A stretch of DNA of 64,000 nucleotides from CAYQQQ01 sp964420125 (GCA_964420125.1 CAYQQQ010000017.1:1-64000); one strand, 5' to 3'; positions 8,477 through 18,133 are shown, counted from the first letter of the stretch. Program-made: numbers and translations. Notes: generated from the sequence alone by a model not told the origin.

Positions 8477-10213
8477 TCAGAGCGTGCGGCTGTACTGGAA
8501 CTGCTCGTAGCCGATGGCGTTCACGTTCAGCTCCTGGTCCACGACGGCGTGCACCACCGCCGGCCGGCCAGACTCCACGCAGCGCTGCAGGGCAGCCGGG
8601 ATGTCCTCCACAGCCTCCACGTACTCCCCATGGCACCCCATGGACGCGGCGAGCAGGTCGTAGCGCACCTCGGGGGCGATGTCGGTGCCCCGGTGCATGT
8701 CGGCATCGACGCCCTTGAAGCGGTGTGCGCTGCGCTCCATCCCCCATCCGCTGTCGACCGCCACGATGCAGGTGATCGCCACGTCCTCGCGGAGGGCGGT
8801 CTCCAGCTCCATGGCGCTGAACCCGAAGGCGCCGTCGCCGGTGATCAGGTACACCGGTCGCTCGGGCGCGGCCAACTTGGCCCCGATGGCGAAGGGCAGG
8901 CCGGTGCCCAGGTAGCCCATCTTCACCGAGTACAGGAAGGAGTCCGGCTCGTAGATGGGGTTGAGCGCCACGCTCCACAGCGTGGTGTTGCCGCCGTCGA
9001 CCACCGTGACCGCGTCGCGGGGGAACGCCTCGCGCACCGCCATCACCATCTGGCCGGGGTTCATGCCGGCGGCGCCCTCGGCGAGCACGAAGGGGGTGGC
9101 GTCGGCCACCGTCTGGGCGTTCATCGCCGCGTACCGCTCGGCGTCGACCATGCTGGCACGGGGTTCGCATCGCTGCTGCACCGCCTCCAGCAAGCTCCGC
9201 AGACCCGCCCCCGCGTCGGCCAGCACCGGCAAATCCACCGGACGGTTCAGCCCCATCGACATCGGATCGACGTCCACCTGGATCGTGCGCTGACGGGCGG
9301 GGTCGCCCCAGGCCGGCGGCATGCCCCACCCGTCGTACTCGCCGAGGCGGGCGCCGACCACCAGCACCACGTCCGCGTCGTTGCGCACCGCCTGGGTGGT
9401 CTGCATGTCGAAGAGGTGGAAGTAGTTCGGGTGGTCCTCCGGCACCACTCCCCGCGCCCCCAGGCTGCTGCTCATGCCCGCGCCGAGGTGCTCGCCGAGG
9501 GCCACGAGGTCCGATGAAGCTTCCGCCCACAGCACGCCCTTGCCGGCGAAGATGAACGGGCGCTCGGCGGCGGCCAGCCACTCCGCGGCGGTGGCGATGG
9601 CGTCCGGGTCTCCGGCACCGACGGTGAGCATCCGGTTCTCCGCCGCCGGGGTGAGGCGCAGGCCGTCCACCTCGACCACCTCGGAGAGCATCTCGTCGGG
9701 GATGGCCAGCAGCACGGGACCCGGTCGCCCCGACGTCGCCGCCCGGAACGCCGCCCTCACCATCTCGGGCACCCGGTCGGCACGGGTGATCAGCTCCGCG
9801 TACTTGGTGACGGGTCGAGCCATGCGCACCAGGTCGGTGGCCTGCCAGGCGCCGCCGCGATCCGGCTGGGTGGTGGCCGAGCGGCGGGTGCAGGTGAGCG
9901 CCACCACCGGGTGGCCCTCGGCGTGGGCGCTGCTCAAGCCGGCCACCATGTTCGCACCGCCCGGCCCGGGGTTGCCGATGACCACGCACGGCCGGTGGGT
10001 CAGCCGGCCGTAGCCCTCGGCGATGTGGACGGCGGCCTCCTCGTGGTGGGCGTTGACGTAGCGGATCCTGTGGCGGCCCGTGTGCATGACGAACGGGATG
10101 TGGGCGCCGTCCACGATCCCGCTCATGAAGTCGACGCCTTCCAGGGCGAGGCATCGCACCAGCAGCTCCCCCACCGTCGTCGTGCTCCCTGCAGTGTCCC
10201 CGTTGGTTTCCAT
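8477..10213 (-). CDS. Thiamine-diphosphate enzyme, acetolactate-synthase-like
   Basis: A 578-residue ThDP-dependent enzyme with the three-domain pyruvate-oxidase/acetolactate-synthase layout. The catalytic glutamate lies in NAHHEEAAVHIAEGYGR (near residue 55). The central domain is near residues 195-330. The ThDP/Mg motif is GDGAFGFSAMELETALRE, ending at VAVDSGWGMER. The reaction class is decarboxylation of a 2-keto acid with carboligation or C-C cleavage; true acetolactate synthases come with a small subunit gene, and none is next to it. ATG 10213 has no ribosome binding site, but a GATACT box lies six bases upstream, giving a leaderless start. It is divergent from the heme gene pair. Substrate unknown. 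Confidence 0.85.
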   Translation of the reverse strand: METNGDTAGSTTTVGELLVRCLALEGVDFMSGIVDGAHIPFVMHTGRHRIRYVNAHHEEAAVHIAEGYGRLTHRPCVVIGNPGPGGANMVAGLSSAHAEGHPVVALTCTRRSATTQPDRGGAWQATDLVRMARPVTKYAELITRADRVPEMVRAAFRAATSGRPGPVLLAIPDEMLSEVVEVDGLRLTPAAENRMLTVGAGDPDAIATAAEWLAAAERPFIFAGKGVLWAEASSDLVALGEHLGAGMSSSLGARGVVPEDHPNYFHLFDMQTTQAVRNDADVVLVVGARLGEYDGWGMPPAWGDPARQRTIQVDVDPMSMGLNRPVDLPVLADAGAGLRSLLEAVQQRCEPRASMVDAERYAAMNAQTVADATPFVLAEGAAGMNPGQMVMAVREAFPRDAVTVVDGGNTTLWSVALNPIYEPDSFLYSVKMGYLGTGLPFAIGAKLAAPERPVYLITGDGAFGFSAMELETALREDVAITCIVAVDSGWGMERSAHRFKGVDADMHRGTDIAPEVRYDLLAASMGCHGEYVEAVEDIPAALQRCVESGRPAVVHAVVDQELNVNAIGYEQFQYSRTL

Positions 10214-10219
10214 GCGGGG

Positions 10220-10225
10220 AGTATC
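10220..10225 (-). promoter_or_regulatory. -10 box GATACT for a leaderless transcript
   Basis: On the minus strand GATACT is followed by six bases and then ATG 10213 of the ThDP enzyme. There is no Shine-Dalgarno sequence. Confidence 0.4.
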
Positions 10226-10294
10226 ACGGCTCCGACGACCCGACGCCAGGATCGCGGCGAGCCGGCCACCTTTCTCGCCCCGAGAGCCGACCGG

Positions 10295-10300
10295 TACCAT
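10295..10300 (+). promoter_or_regulatory. -10 box TACCAT upstream of the HemY-type gene
   Basis: TACCAT at 10295-10300 would start transcription near 10307 and leave a leader of about 28 bases with GAGGA before ATG 10335. An in-frame ATG at 10299 lies inside this box, which argues against using it as the start. Confidence 0.35.
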
Positions 10301-10334
10301 GCCCTCCAGCGCCCCCACCCCCCCGAGGACCTAC

Positions 10335-11738
10335 ATGTCGCAGCACCCGACGCCACCGAGGGTCGCCGTCATCGGCGGTGGCATCACCGGACTGGTGGCG
10401 GCCCGATCCCTGGTGGAGCGGAGCTGCCAGGTGACGGTCTTCGAGGCATCCGACCGACTCGGCGGCCAGGTCCGCACCGTCGAGGTGGCGGGCCACCTCG
10501 TGGACGTGGGAGCCGAGGCGCTCCACCTGGCCGGACCGCACGTCGGCACGCTCGTGGACGAGCTCGGCCTGGACATGATCCACTCGAACCCCGGCTCGGC
10601 GTGGATCTGGACCGCCCACGGCCTGCGCCGCCTTCCCGCCGGCGTCGGCCCCGCAGGACCCACCCGGCTCGGACCCGTGATCACCTCCAGGATCCTCTCG
10701 CCGCTCGGCATGGCCCGGGCGGCCATGGAGCCGCTCATCCCCAGGGAGCGGACCGGCCATGACACGGGTGTCGGCCCGTTCCTGCGCCGTCGCTTCGGGC
10801 GCCAGGTGGCCGAACGGCTCGTGGATCCCGTCCTCGGCAGCCTGCACGCCGGTGACGTGGCGGGACTCAGCCTCCAGGCCGCCACTCCCTACGTGGCGGC
10901 GCAGCTGGAGCGGTCCCGCTCGCTCCTGTTGGCCCAGCGCAGCCGCGCCGCATCCGGTCCGCCGTCGTTCGTGTCCTTCGGCGGCGGCCTCGGAGAGCTG
11001 ATCGATGCGCTGGCCGCCGACCCACGCGTCGCCATCCGCCGCTCCGCGCCGGTCCAGGGGCTCTCCCGCGCCGGTTCGGGCGTCGAGGTCCGCACCGGCA
11101 CCGCTCCCACCGCTGCCGCGCCGGAGGCCGCCTTCGACGGAGCGGTGCTCGCGGTCCCCGCGCACGTGGCCGCCAGGATCCTCCGACACGACGCGCCGCA
11201 GGCCGCCGAGGGGCTCGACTCGCTGCGCGCGGCGTCCGTGGTGACGATGGTCGCCGCCTACCCTCGCGACGAGGTGCTCGCCCGACCGGCCTTCGCCGGC
11301 ACCGGCCTCCTGCTCCCCTCGTCCGCCGGCCGGGTGCTCAAGGCCGCCACCTTCCTGTCCACCAAGTGGCCCCACCTCCAGGACCCCGACCTCTTCCTCG
11401 TGCGGATGTCGGCCGGCCGAGCGGGACTCGACCACATCGCACGACTGGACCACGACGAGCTGGTGCACCGGCTCCACTCCGACCTGGCCCTGGCGACCGG
11501 CCTGCGCGCTCGCCCGACCGAGGTCCACATCGAGCGCTGGCCGAGCGCCATCGCCCAGCTCGAGGTGGGCCACCTCACCCGGCTCGCGGCCATCCGCGAC
11601 GGCGTCGAGCGGATTCCCGGCGTGGTCCTCGCCGGTGCCCCCTACGAGGGGATCGGCCTGGCCACCTGCATGCGCTCCGGGCAGCAGGCGGCGAGCTCGC
11701 TGCTGGAGCGACTCGACGCCGTGGCGGTGGCAGGATGA
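10335..11738 (+). CDS. hemY: FAD-dependent protoporphyrinogen/coproporphyrinogen oxidase (HemY/CgoX type)
   Basis: A 467-residue flavoprotein that oxidises a porphyrinogen to the porphyrin in heme synthesis. The FAD-binding motif VAVIGGGITGLVAARSL is followed by FEASDRLGGQVRT. The C-terminal segment VLAGAPYEGIGLATCMRSG is typical of the HemY family. In actinomycetes this enzyme normally works as coproporphyrinogen III oxidase (CgoX). ATG 10335 has GAGGA five bases before it. The stop codon overlaps the start of the radical SAM gene (ATGA), so both are translationally coupled and probably act in the same pathway. Confidence 0.9.
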   Translation: MSQHPTPPRVAVIGGGITGLVAARSLVERSCQVTVFEASDRLGGQVRTVEVAGHLVDVGAEALHLAGPHVGTLVDELGLDMIHSNPGSAWIWTAHGLRRLPAGVGPAGPTRLGPVITSRILSPLGMARAAMEPLIPRERTGHDTGVGPFLRRRFGRQVAERLVDPVLGSLHAGDVAGLSLQAATPYVAAQLERSRSLLLAQRSRAASGPPSFVSFGGGLGELIDALAADPRVAIRRSAPVQGLSRAGSGVEVRTGTAPTAAAPEAAFDGAVLAVPAHVAARILRHDAPQAAEGLDSLRAASVVTMVAAYPRDEVLARPAFAGTGLLLPSSAGRVLKAATFLSTKWPHLQDPDLFLVRMSAGRAGLDHIARLDHDELVHRLHSDLALATGLRARPTEVHIERWPSAIAQLEVGHLTRLAAIRDGVERIPGVVLAGAPYEGIGLATCMRSGQQAASSLLERLDAVAVAG

Positions 11739-12907
11739 CCGGCGAGCCCGGCAGCCGTCCCATCCGGACGTTGCACCACGACGTTGCCGAGAAGCCCTTC
11801 ATCGTGATCTGGGAGGTCACCAGAGCCTGCCAGCTGGTCTGCGCCCACTGCCGCGCCGACGCCCAGCACGACCGTCACCCGCTGGAGCTGAGCACCGAGG
11901 AGGGGCGCGACCTGCTGGACCAGCTCGCCGCCTACGAGCCGCCGAGGCCCCTGGTCGTGTTCACCGGGGGAGACCCCTTCGAGCGGAGCGACCTCGCCGA
12001 GCTCGTCGCCCACGGGACCTCCGCCGGGCTCCACATCGCGCTGTCGCCCTCGGTCACCCCCCGCCTCACCCGGGATCGGCTGGCCGAGCTGCGCGCCGCC
12101 GGCGCCGGTGCCGTGTCGCTCTCCCTCGACGGCGCCGGCGCCACCACCCACGACGGGTTCCGGGGCGTGCCCGGCGTGTACGACGCCACGCTGGCCGCCG
12201 CCGCCACGGTGTCCGAGCTGGGCTACCGGCTCCAGATCAACTCCACCGTCACCCGCGCCAACGTCGAGGAGCTCCCCCGGATGCTGAGCACCGCCGTGGA
12301 GCTGGGCGCAGGGCTGTGGAGCGTGTTCTTCCTGGTCCCCACAGGGCGGGGCGAGCAGCTCGACGCCCTCGATCCCGAGTCGATCGAAGAGGTGATGCAC
12401 TGGCTGCACGACGTGTCCGACCACGTCGCCATCAAGGCCACCGAGGCCCCCTTCTTCCGCCGCATCGCCCTCCAACGGGCGGCGGTCGACGACGTCGACA
12501 TCTCCTTCCCACCGGGTTCCTTGCGGCAGGGGCTCCGAGACCGCACCGTCGAGCTGCTGGGGAGCCTGCACGGTGCCCGTCGGGCCCCTCGTCCGCCGCT
12601 GGACGTCAACGCCGGCCGGGGGTTCGCCTTCGTCGACCACCAGGGCGTCGTCTACCCCAGCGGGTTCCTGCCCCTCCCCGCAGGCTCGGTGCGCCTCCAG
12701 GGCTTCGCCGACGTCTACCGGGACTCGCCGCTGCTGCAGGCGTTGCGCGACCCCGACCGGCTCGGCGGACGGTGCGGTCGCTGCGAGTTCCGTGCGATGT
12801 GCGGCGGCTCCCGGTCCCATGCCTTCGCCGTGTCCGGAGACCCTCTCGCCGAGGACCCGTCCTGCGCCTACGTCCCCACAGGAGAGGTCGCGCCGATCCG
12901 ACGTTGA
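11735..12907 (+). CDS. Radical SAM/SPASM protein related to AhbD/NirJ heme-synthesis enzymes
   Basis: A 390-residue radical SAM enzyme. The cluster motif C32-x3-C36-x2-C39 (ACQLVCAHC) binds the catalytic [4Fe-4S]. The SAM-binding GGDP motif is in VVFTGGDPFER. Four cysteines near the C-terminus (C347, C350, C356, C377) form a SPASM-type auxiliary cluster site. The opening IWEVTRACQLVCAHCRADA is typical of the heme d1/alternative-heme family (NirJ, AhbD), whose members cut propionate side chains of porphyrins. It overlaps the HemY-type gene by four bases. By context it may decarboxylate coproheme to heme, but other heme-linked or peptide-modifying roles cannot be excluded. Confidence 0.85.
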   Translation: MTGEPGSRPIRTLHHDVAEKPFIVIWEVTRACQLVCAHCRADAQHDRHPLELSTEEGRDLLDQLAAYEPPRPLVVFTGGDPFERSDLAELVAHGTSAGLHIALSPSVTPRLTRDRLAELRAAGAGAVSLSLDGAGATTHDGFRGVPGVYDATLAAAATVSELGYRLQINSTVTRANVEELPRMLSTAVELGAGLWSVFFLVPTGRGEQLDALDPESIEEVMHWLHDVSDHVAIKATEAPFFRRIALQRAAVDDVDISFPPGSLRQGLRDRTVELLGSLHGARRAPRPPLDVNAGRGFAFVDHQGVVYPSGFLPLPAGSVRLQGFADVYRDSPLLQALRDPDRLGGRCGRCEFRAMCGGSRSHAFAVSGDPLAEDPSCAYVPTGEVAPIRR

Positions 12908-13014
12908 CACGGGCGCGCGCCGCGACCAAGCGCTCGACAGGACCAGGCCTCGGGCGCGAGGCTCCTCGGACTCCCGTGGACGACGGGAGCCACAAGGTGA
13001 GGGGGAAGAGGCCC

Positions 13015-13962
13015 ATGACGTCGTGGACGCGCCGCAGAGGAGGGCTCCGCCGAGCGATGGTGCTGGTGGCTGCGGTGCTGGTGACCGTCACCGCAGCGAC
13101 AGGCTGCGGTGACGAGGGGACGGCCGACGACGGTGCGGATGGCTCCTCTGCATCCACCGCCTCCTCCACCGGGCCCCGGCCCACGGAGGCGCCCACCACC
13201 CCGGCGCCGGCCAAGCTGGAGCTGGTGGCCGTCGACCACGCCTTCGAGTCGGCCGCAGCGCTGCAGGCGCCGTCGGGCGCGCTGGAGATCACCCTCGAGA
13301 ACCGCGGCGCAGAGGACCACGCCGCCACGGTGGTGCGCTACAAGCCCGCCAAGAGCTTCGACGACTTCGCCGAGGCCCTCACCCGACCCGACGCCATCTA
13401 CGACGTCATCGAGACCTTCGGCGGCCCCAACGCCGTGCCACCGGGCGGCATCGGCACCGCCACCGTCGATCTGGAACCAGGCGAGTACCAGGTCTTCTGC
13501 ATGATCCCCTCGCCGGGCGACGGCATCCCCCACCTCGCGAAGGGGATGCAGGTCCCCCTCACCGTCACCGCCAGCGAGGACCCGGCCCCGCTGCCGCTCG
13601 CCGAGGAGACGATCACGCTGCTCGACTACTCCTTCGGCACGGCGGAGGAGCTGCCCGCCGGCAGCACCGTGGAGGTCGTCAACGGCGGCCAGGTCCCCCA
13701 CGAGCTCGCCATGTACCGACCCGCGGGAGACGAGTCGGCCGAGGAGGTGCAGGAGCTGCTCACCAGCGAGCCGACCGCCGGCGGCGGACCGGTGCCGGCG
13801 GTCGGCGTGGGGGGCGTCTCGCTGCTGGACCCCGGACGCTCCAACACCACCACGCTGCCCTCCGAACCCGGGGAGTACGTGCTGCTGTGCTTCCTGCCCA
13901 CCCCGGGCAGCGGAGCTCCCCACCACACCCAGGGGATGGCGAAGGTCCTCACCCTCACCTGA
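13015..13962 (+). CDS. Lipoprotein with two cupredoxin-like domains
   Basis: A 315-residue exported protein. The signal peptide has an Arg-rich start, a hydrophobic core and a lipobox-like TAATGC, so Cys about 28 would carry the lipid anchor. A Ser/Thr/Pro linker follows. Two homologous beta domains cover about residues 62-188 and 198-315. Each has a candidate type-1 copper ligand set: a histidine (EDHAAT, PHELAM), then a cysteine, a histidine ten residues later and a methionine after four more (VFCMIPSPGDGIPHLAKGM and LLCFLPTPGSGAPHHTQGM). The spacing is longer than in plastocyanin but conserved in both domains. The gene follows the heme pair by 107 bases. Role: probable electron transfer or copper binding outside the membrane. 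Confidence 0.75.
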   Translation: MTSWTRRRGGLRRAMVLVAAVLVTVTAATGCGDEGTADDGADGSSASTASSTGPRPTEAPTTPAPAKLELVAVDHAFESAAALQAPSGALEITLENRGAEDHAATVVRYKPAKSFDDFAEALTRPDAIYDVIETFGGPNAVPPGGIGTATVDLEPGEYQVFCMIPSPGDGIPHLAKGMQVPLTVTASEDPAPLPLAEETITLLDYSFGTAEELPAGSTVEVVNGGQVPHELAMYRPAGDESAEEVQELLTSEPTAGGGPVPAVGVGGVSLLDPGRSNTTTLPSEPGEYVLLCFLPTPGSGAPHHTQGMAKVLTLT

Positions 13963-14178
13963 GGGCCCGGCGGCGCAGTCGTCGGGCAACTCGCCGACAG
14001 GCGTGGCGCGCACCCGTGTGGTCCCACACCTGCCACCTCCAGCCGTGGCGCAGGGAGGCTGCGCGGACGCGACCCACCGATGTCAGGACTTCAGCGGGAG
14101 ATCGATGTCACTCCGGTCACCTCAGCCACTTGGAGCGGTCGCGGCCATACTGTCGGTGCGAAGGAGGTGGCGTCCGGC

Positions 14179-17100
14179 ATGCAGGATGCGACGATCCAGC
14201 TGCTCGGTGACGTGTCGGTGTCGACGGGTGTCAGCGCGCGCACGGTGGTGCGCGGTGCACAACCCCGTGCGACGCTGACGCTGCTCGTCATGGAACGGGG
14301 ACGATCCGTGAGCCGCCACGAGGTGGCCGACCTGCTCTGGGGCGGCCGCCTACCGGCGCACTGGACCGGCGCCGTGCGGGGTGTCGTCGCCAAGGTGCGA
14401 GCCGCGATCGCCGGGCTCGAAGCGCAGGGCGTCACCCTCTCCACCAACTCCGAGGGATGGCGGGTGGACGTGGCGCCCGAGGCGTCGGTGGACCTCCACA
14501 CGGCGATGGGACTCCTCGAAGCGGCCGAGCGTGAGGCGGAGGGCGCCACCCCGGCCGACGCCGCGCGTGCAGCATGGGACGCGGCGGAGCTCCTCGCCGG
14601 CGAGCTGGCCCCCGGCGCGACGGGCGACTGGCTCGATCGCCATCGCCACCGGCTCGAGCACCGGCGCCGCCGAGCGCTCGCCCTGGCCGCCGAGCTCGGC
14701 ACGGTCTCCGGCCGAACCGACATCGCCGTGCCGGCAGCCGAGGCGCTCGCTGCGCTCGACCCCTACGACGAGCGGGCCGCGCTGCTGCTCGCCGGCGCGC
14801 TGGCACGAGGCGGCGACCGACGAGCGGCCCGCGCCGCGCTGGTGGAGCTCGCCAGGCGGCTGCGCCACGACCTCGACGCCGACGTGTCGGAGGAGGTCGT
14901 CGCCATGGAGCGCCGGCTCGACACGGGTGAGCGGCCCGTCGCGAGGACCTCGGCGACGGGTGCACCGCGTCCGGTGCTCGCCATGTTCGGCCGCGACCTC
15001 GAGCTCGCCGAACTGTGGTCGCAGTGGCAGTCGGTGGCCGAGCACCGACGGGCGCGGCTCGCCGTGGTCGAGGGGGAGCCCGGCTCGGGCAAGACCCGCC
15101 TGGCCGCGGAGCTGGCCGGGGAGGTCCACCGCGAAGGAGCCACCCTCCTGTGGACCCACTGCAGCCCCGATCGGGGTCTCAGCTTCGAGCCGGTCGTCCA
15201 GGCGGTCGGCCGTCTGCGTGGCGACGATCCCTTCGGTTCGGCACGGGCCGGCGCACCGAGCTGGGACTCAGCCCGGCTCTCCGAGCTCTACCGGGCGACC
15301 ACGACCTTCCTGCGGGTGGCGCTCGACCGTCCCACGCTGTGGGTGCTGGACGACCTCCAGTGGGCCAACGGGGACACCGCCGGGATGCTGAGCCACCTGG
15401 CGGGAACGCTTCCCGACCTCCCGGTGCACCTGGTGGTCGCCACGCGTGGCCACGACGCCCCTGTCGCCGAGACGTTGTCGAACCTCAGCCGCAACATCCC
15501 CTCGGTCCACGTCCCCCTGAGCGGCCTCGACCTGGCGGGCGTCACCGCCATGCTCGCCGAAGCCGGCATCGCCCACCCCGACCAGATCGGCGAGGAGGTG
15601 CTGGAGCGCACCGGCGGCAACCCCTTCTTCATCACCCAGCTGCTCGGCGAGCGCGACGCCACCGGGCGCATCGATCCCTCCGCACTGCCCCCGAGCGTGC
15701 GCAGCTGGTTGGGGCACCGACTGGACACCTTGCCGTCGGCGGCGGCCGACGTGCTCGCCGCCGCCGCGGTGTGGGGGATGCAGGTCGACGTCTCCGGGCT
15801 GGCGGCGGTCACCGACGCCGACCCGCTCGCCATCGCCGGGGCCTGCGACGTCCTGGTCTCCCAGCGATTCCTTACCGAGACGGCCGAGGACGGACGCCTC
15901 GCGTTCTCACACGCCATCACCCAGGAGGCGGTCTACGACCGCATCGGCGCGATCCGTCGCCAGCTGCTGCACGCTGCCACCGCGAAGGCGCTCGACGCAC
16001 GCGAGGACGCCGACCTCGCCTCGCTGGCGCACCACCTCTCCCGCAGCGGGTCCCACGCCCACCGGGACCCCGTCGAGGTGCTCCTCGCCGCAGGGGACCT
16101 CGCGCTCTCGCAGGCGGCGTGGACGACCGCCCGGCACTGGTTCGACCTCGCCGAGCAGCACAGCCCGGAGTCCTCGCTGCAGCGGGTGTTGGCGTCGATC
16201 GGCGCCGGCCACGCCCGTCGCGGTCTCGGTGACCGACGGGCTGGACGGAAGGCGTTCGAGTCGGCGCTCACGACCGCGCAGGCTCTACCTGCGCCCCGCC
16301 AGGTGGCGGAGGCCACCCTCGGCCTGGTGGGGGGCGGCGCCCGCGGCGTGGCCGACGACCTCCCCGACGACCACCGAGCCGCGCTGCTCGAAGCGGCGCT
16401 GGACGGCCTCGGCCCCGACGACGACGACCTGGCGGTGCCGCTGCAGCTCGAGCTCGCCCTCGCCCTCCTCCTGACCGACGAGGTCGACCGGCGCGACCAC
16501 CTGGCCGTCGACGCGGTCGCTCGGGCCCGCGGCCTCGAGCGACCCGATCTCGTGGGGTCGGCACTCCTGGGCTCCCGGATCGCGCAGATCGACCCCTGCC
16601 AGACCGAGGAGCGGTTGGCGGTGGTGGACGAGGTGCTGGGGATACCCGCGCCCCATCGGTCGCCGGAGCTCACCGTCCGCGCCCTGGTGGCCCGCCACGA
16701 GGACGCGCTGCTCTGCGGCGATCGGCGGCTGGCCCGAGAGGCCCTGTCTGCGGCCGAGCACGTCGTGACCGACCACGACCACCCGTACTGGCGATGGGTG
16801 GTCGCCACGTGGGGGGTGCTCGACCAGGTGATCGACGGAGCGCTCGACGCTGCCGAGTCCGCCGCCTTCGCCGCAGCCGAGCTCCAGGCCGACCATCCGG
16901 AGTCCCTGGCCTGCCTCGGGGTGAACCTCGTCGACATCCGGCTCTTCCAGGGCCGCGCCGGCGAGGTGATCGACCTTCTGGGCGCCGCCGCCGACGACAA
17001 CCCGCAGATCCCCTGCTACCGGGCGGTGCTCGCGCTGTGCCTGGCCGAAGCCGGCGACCTGGCCAGGGCGCGCCAGGAGTTCGAGTTCTTCGCCCGGCAC

Positions 17101-17415
17101 GAGTTCGCCGACATCCCCCGCGACACCAACCGGCTGCTCACCCTCGCAGTGCTGGCCGACGTGGCCGCGACGTTGGAGGAGCGCGACGCGGCACCCGCGC
17201 TGGTCGAGCTGCTCGCCCCCCACCGCCCTCGTCACGTGGTGCTCAACTGCTACGCCGGTGGCGGGTCCTACTGGGGTCCGGTCGCAACCCAGCTCGGTCG
17301 CCTGGCCCGCCTGCTCGACGCGCACGACGATGCAGATCGGCTGTTGGAGGAGGCGACCTCGTCGGCCGAGGCGTTCGGGGCTCCGCTGGCCCGCGCCCGC
17401 GTGCCCCACCGTTGA
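14179..17415 (+). CDS. AfsR-like ATPase transcriptional regulator
   Basis: A 1078-residue regulator. The N-terminus (1-95) is a winged helix of the OmpR/SARP type, followed by a BTAD-like helical domain (about 100-255). The middle is an AAA/STAND ATPase: Walker A EGEPGSGKTRLA near residue 300, and Walker B TLWVLDDLQWAN near 393. The rest is alpha-helical, TPR-like repeats up to the C-terminus. No C-terminal LuxR helix-turn-helix is present, so DNA binding must come from the N-terminus. ATG 14179 is chosen because AAGGAGG lies upstream at 14161-14167, although the spacing is long. Targets are unknown. It is convergent with the TetR gene. Confidence 0.85.
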   Translation: MQDATIQLLGDVSVSTGVSARTVVRGAQPRATLTLLVMERGRSVSRHEVADLLWGGRLPAHWTGAVRGVVAKVRAAIAGLEAQGVTLSTNSEGWRVDVAPEASVDLHTAMGLLEAAEREAEGATPADAARAAWDAAELLAGELAPGATGDWLDRHRHRLEHRRRRALALAAELGTVSGRTDIAVPAAEALAALDPYDERAALLLAGALARGGDRRAARAALVELARRLRHDLDADVSEEVVAMERRLDTGERPVARTSATGAPRPVLAMFGRDLELAELWSQWQSVAEHRRARLAVVEGEPGSGKTRLAAELAGEVHREGATLLWTHCSPDRGLSFEPVVQAVGRLRGDDPFGSARAGAPSWDSARLSELYRATTTFLRVALDRPTLWVLDDLQWANGDTAGMLSHLAGTLPDLPVHLVVATRGHDAPVAETLSNLSRNIPSVHVPLSGLDLAGVTAMLAEAGIAHPDQIGEEVLERTGGNPFFITQLLGERDATGRIDPSALPPSVRSWLGHRLDTLPSAAADVLAAAAVWGMQVDVSGLAAVTDADPLAIAGACDVLVSQRFLTETAEDGRLAFSHAITQEAVYDRIGAIRRQLLHAATAKALDAREDADLASLAHHLSRSGSHAHRDPVEVLLAAGDLALSQAAWTTARHWFDLAEQHSPESSLQRVLASIGAGHARRGLGDRRAGRKAFESALTTAQALPAPRQVAEATLGLVGGGARGVADDLPDDHRAALLEAALDGLGPDDDDLAVPLQLELALALLLTDEVDRRDHLAVDAVARARGLERPDLVGSALLGSRIAQIDPCQTEERLAVVDEVLGIPAPHRSPELTVRALVARHEDALLCGDRRLAREALSAAEHVVTDHDHPYWRWVVATWGVLDQVIDGALDAAESAAFAAAELQADHPESLACLGVNLVDIRLFQGRAGEVIDLLGAAADDNPQIPCYRAVLALCLAEAGDLARARQEFEFFARHEFADIPRDTNRLLTLAVLADVAATLEERDAAPALVELLAPHRPRHVVLNCYAGGGSYWGPVATQLGRLARLLDAHDDADRLLEEATSSAEAFGAPLARARVPHR

Positions 17416-17433
17416 TGCCGACCGTCCCCCGGT

Positions 17434-18060
17434 TCACGCCGGTTGTCGTCGGGTGCGTCGCGTCACGATCCCCGACGCTGCCTCCGCCAAGGACAGGAAC
17501 AGGGTGGTGGCGTCCTCGGCGAGCTGCCGGCGGTCCACCTCGATGCGTCCCGCCAGCCACTCCGCCAGCAGCTCGCCGAACCCACCCACCACGATCGCCG
17601 CCCCCATCCGCCCGACCTGCTCCCCCGGCGCCACCTCGACCCGTGACGTGGCGTCACGCTCGACCAGCTCCACCAGTCGCATCCCGGTCTCCAAGCGGCG
17701 GCGGTTCAGGGTCTCGTTGCCGAGGGCCACGACGTAGAGGATCCGCCCCCTCCTGCGGTCCTCGTCGACGTAGCGGAGGATGGCGTCGATGGCGCTGCGG
17801 AGCTGATCCCGCACGCTCGGACCGGCCCGCAGGACCGCATCGGTGACGGCGGCGGTCAGCTCCTCGACCACCCGGTCGTACACCGCCACGAGCAGGTCGT
17901 CGAGGGTCTCGAAGCTCTCGTAGAAGTAGCGCGGGTTCAGCCGGGCCGCCTGGCAGACCGATCGCACCGACGTGGCGGACCAGCCTTCGCTGGAGAGCAG
18001 CTCCAGCGCGGTGTCGAGCAGCAGCGTGCGACGCTCGGCACGCCGGGAGTCCGGCGACAT
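17434..18060 (-). CDS. TetR-family transcriptional regulator
   Basis: A 208-residue TetR regulator if started at ATG 18060 (MSPDSRRAERR). The helix-turn-helix is residues 10-55: LLDTALELLSSEGWSATSVRSVCQAARLNPRYFYESFETLDDLL. The remainder is the helical ligand and dimer domain. The frame is open well upstream, with alternative starts at TTG 18105 and ATG 18123; none has a clear ribosome binding site, so the start is uncertain by up to 21 codons. It is divergent from an epoxide-hydrolase-like gene, and an 18-bp inverted repeat lies between them, so autoregulation together with control of the neighbour is likely. Confidence 0.85.
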   Translation of the reverse strand: MSPDSRRAERRTLLLDTALELLSSEGWSATSVRSVCQAARLNPRYFYESFETLDDLLVAVYDRVVEELTAAVTDAVLRAGPSVRDQLRSAIDAILRYVDEDRRRGRILYVVALGNETLNRRRLETGMRLVELVERDATSRVEVAPGEQVGRMGAAIVVGGFGELLAEWLAGRIEVDRRQLAEDATTLFLSLAEAASGIVTRRTRRQPA

Positions 18061-18133
18061 CCCGGCCCAGCGCGAGGCGCGGCGGGTGGGTGGTTGATCC
18101 GACAAGGCCCAGAACCGTAGCATCGGGCCGCCC

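Noticed and set aside
5903..9517. A 1,204-codon plus-strand open frame
   Set aside because: It runs antisense through three real minus-strand genes (RpiB-like, GGDEF-EAL, ThDP enzyme) and has no recognisable motif.
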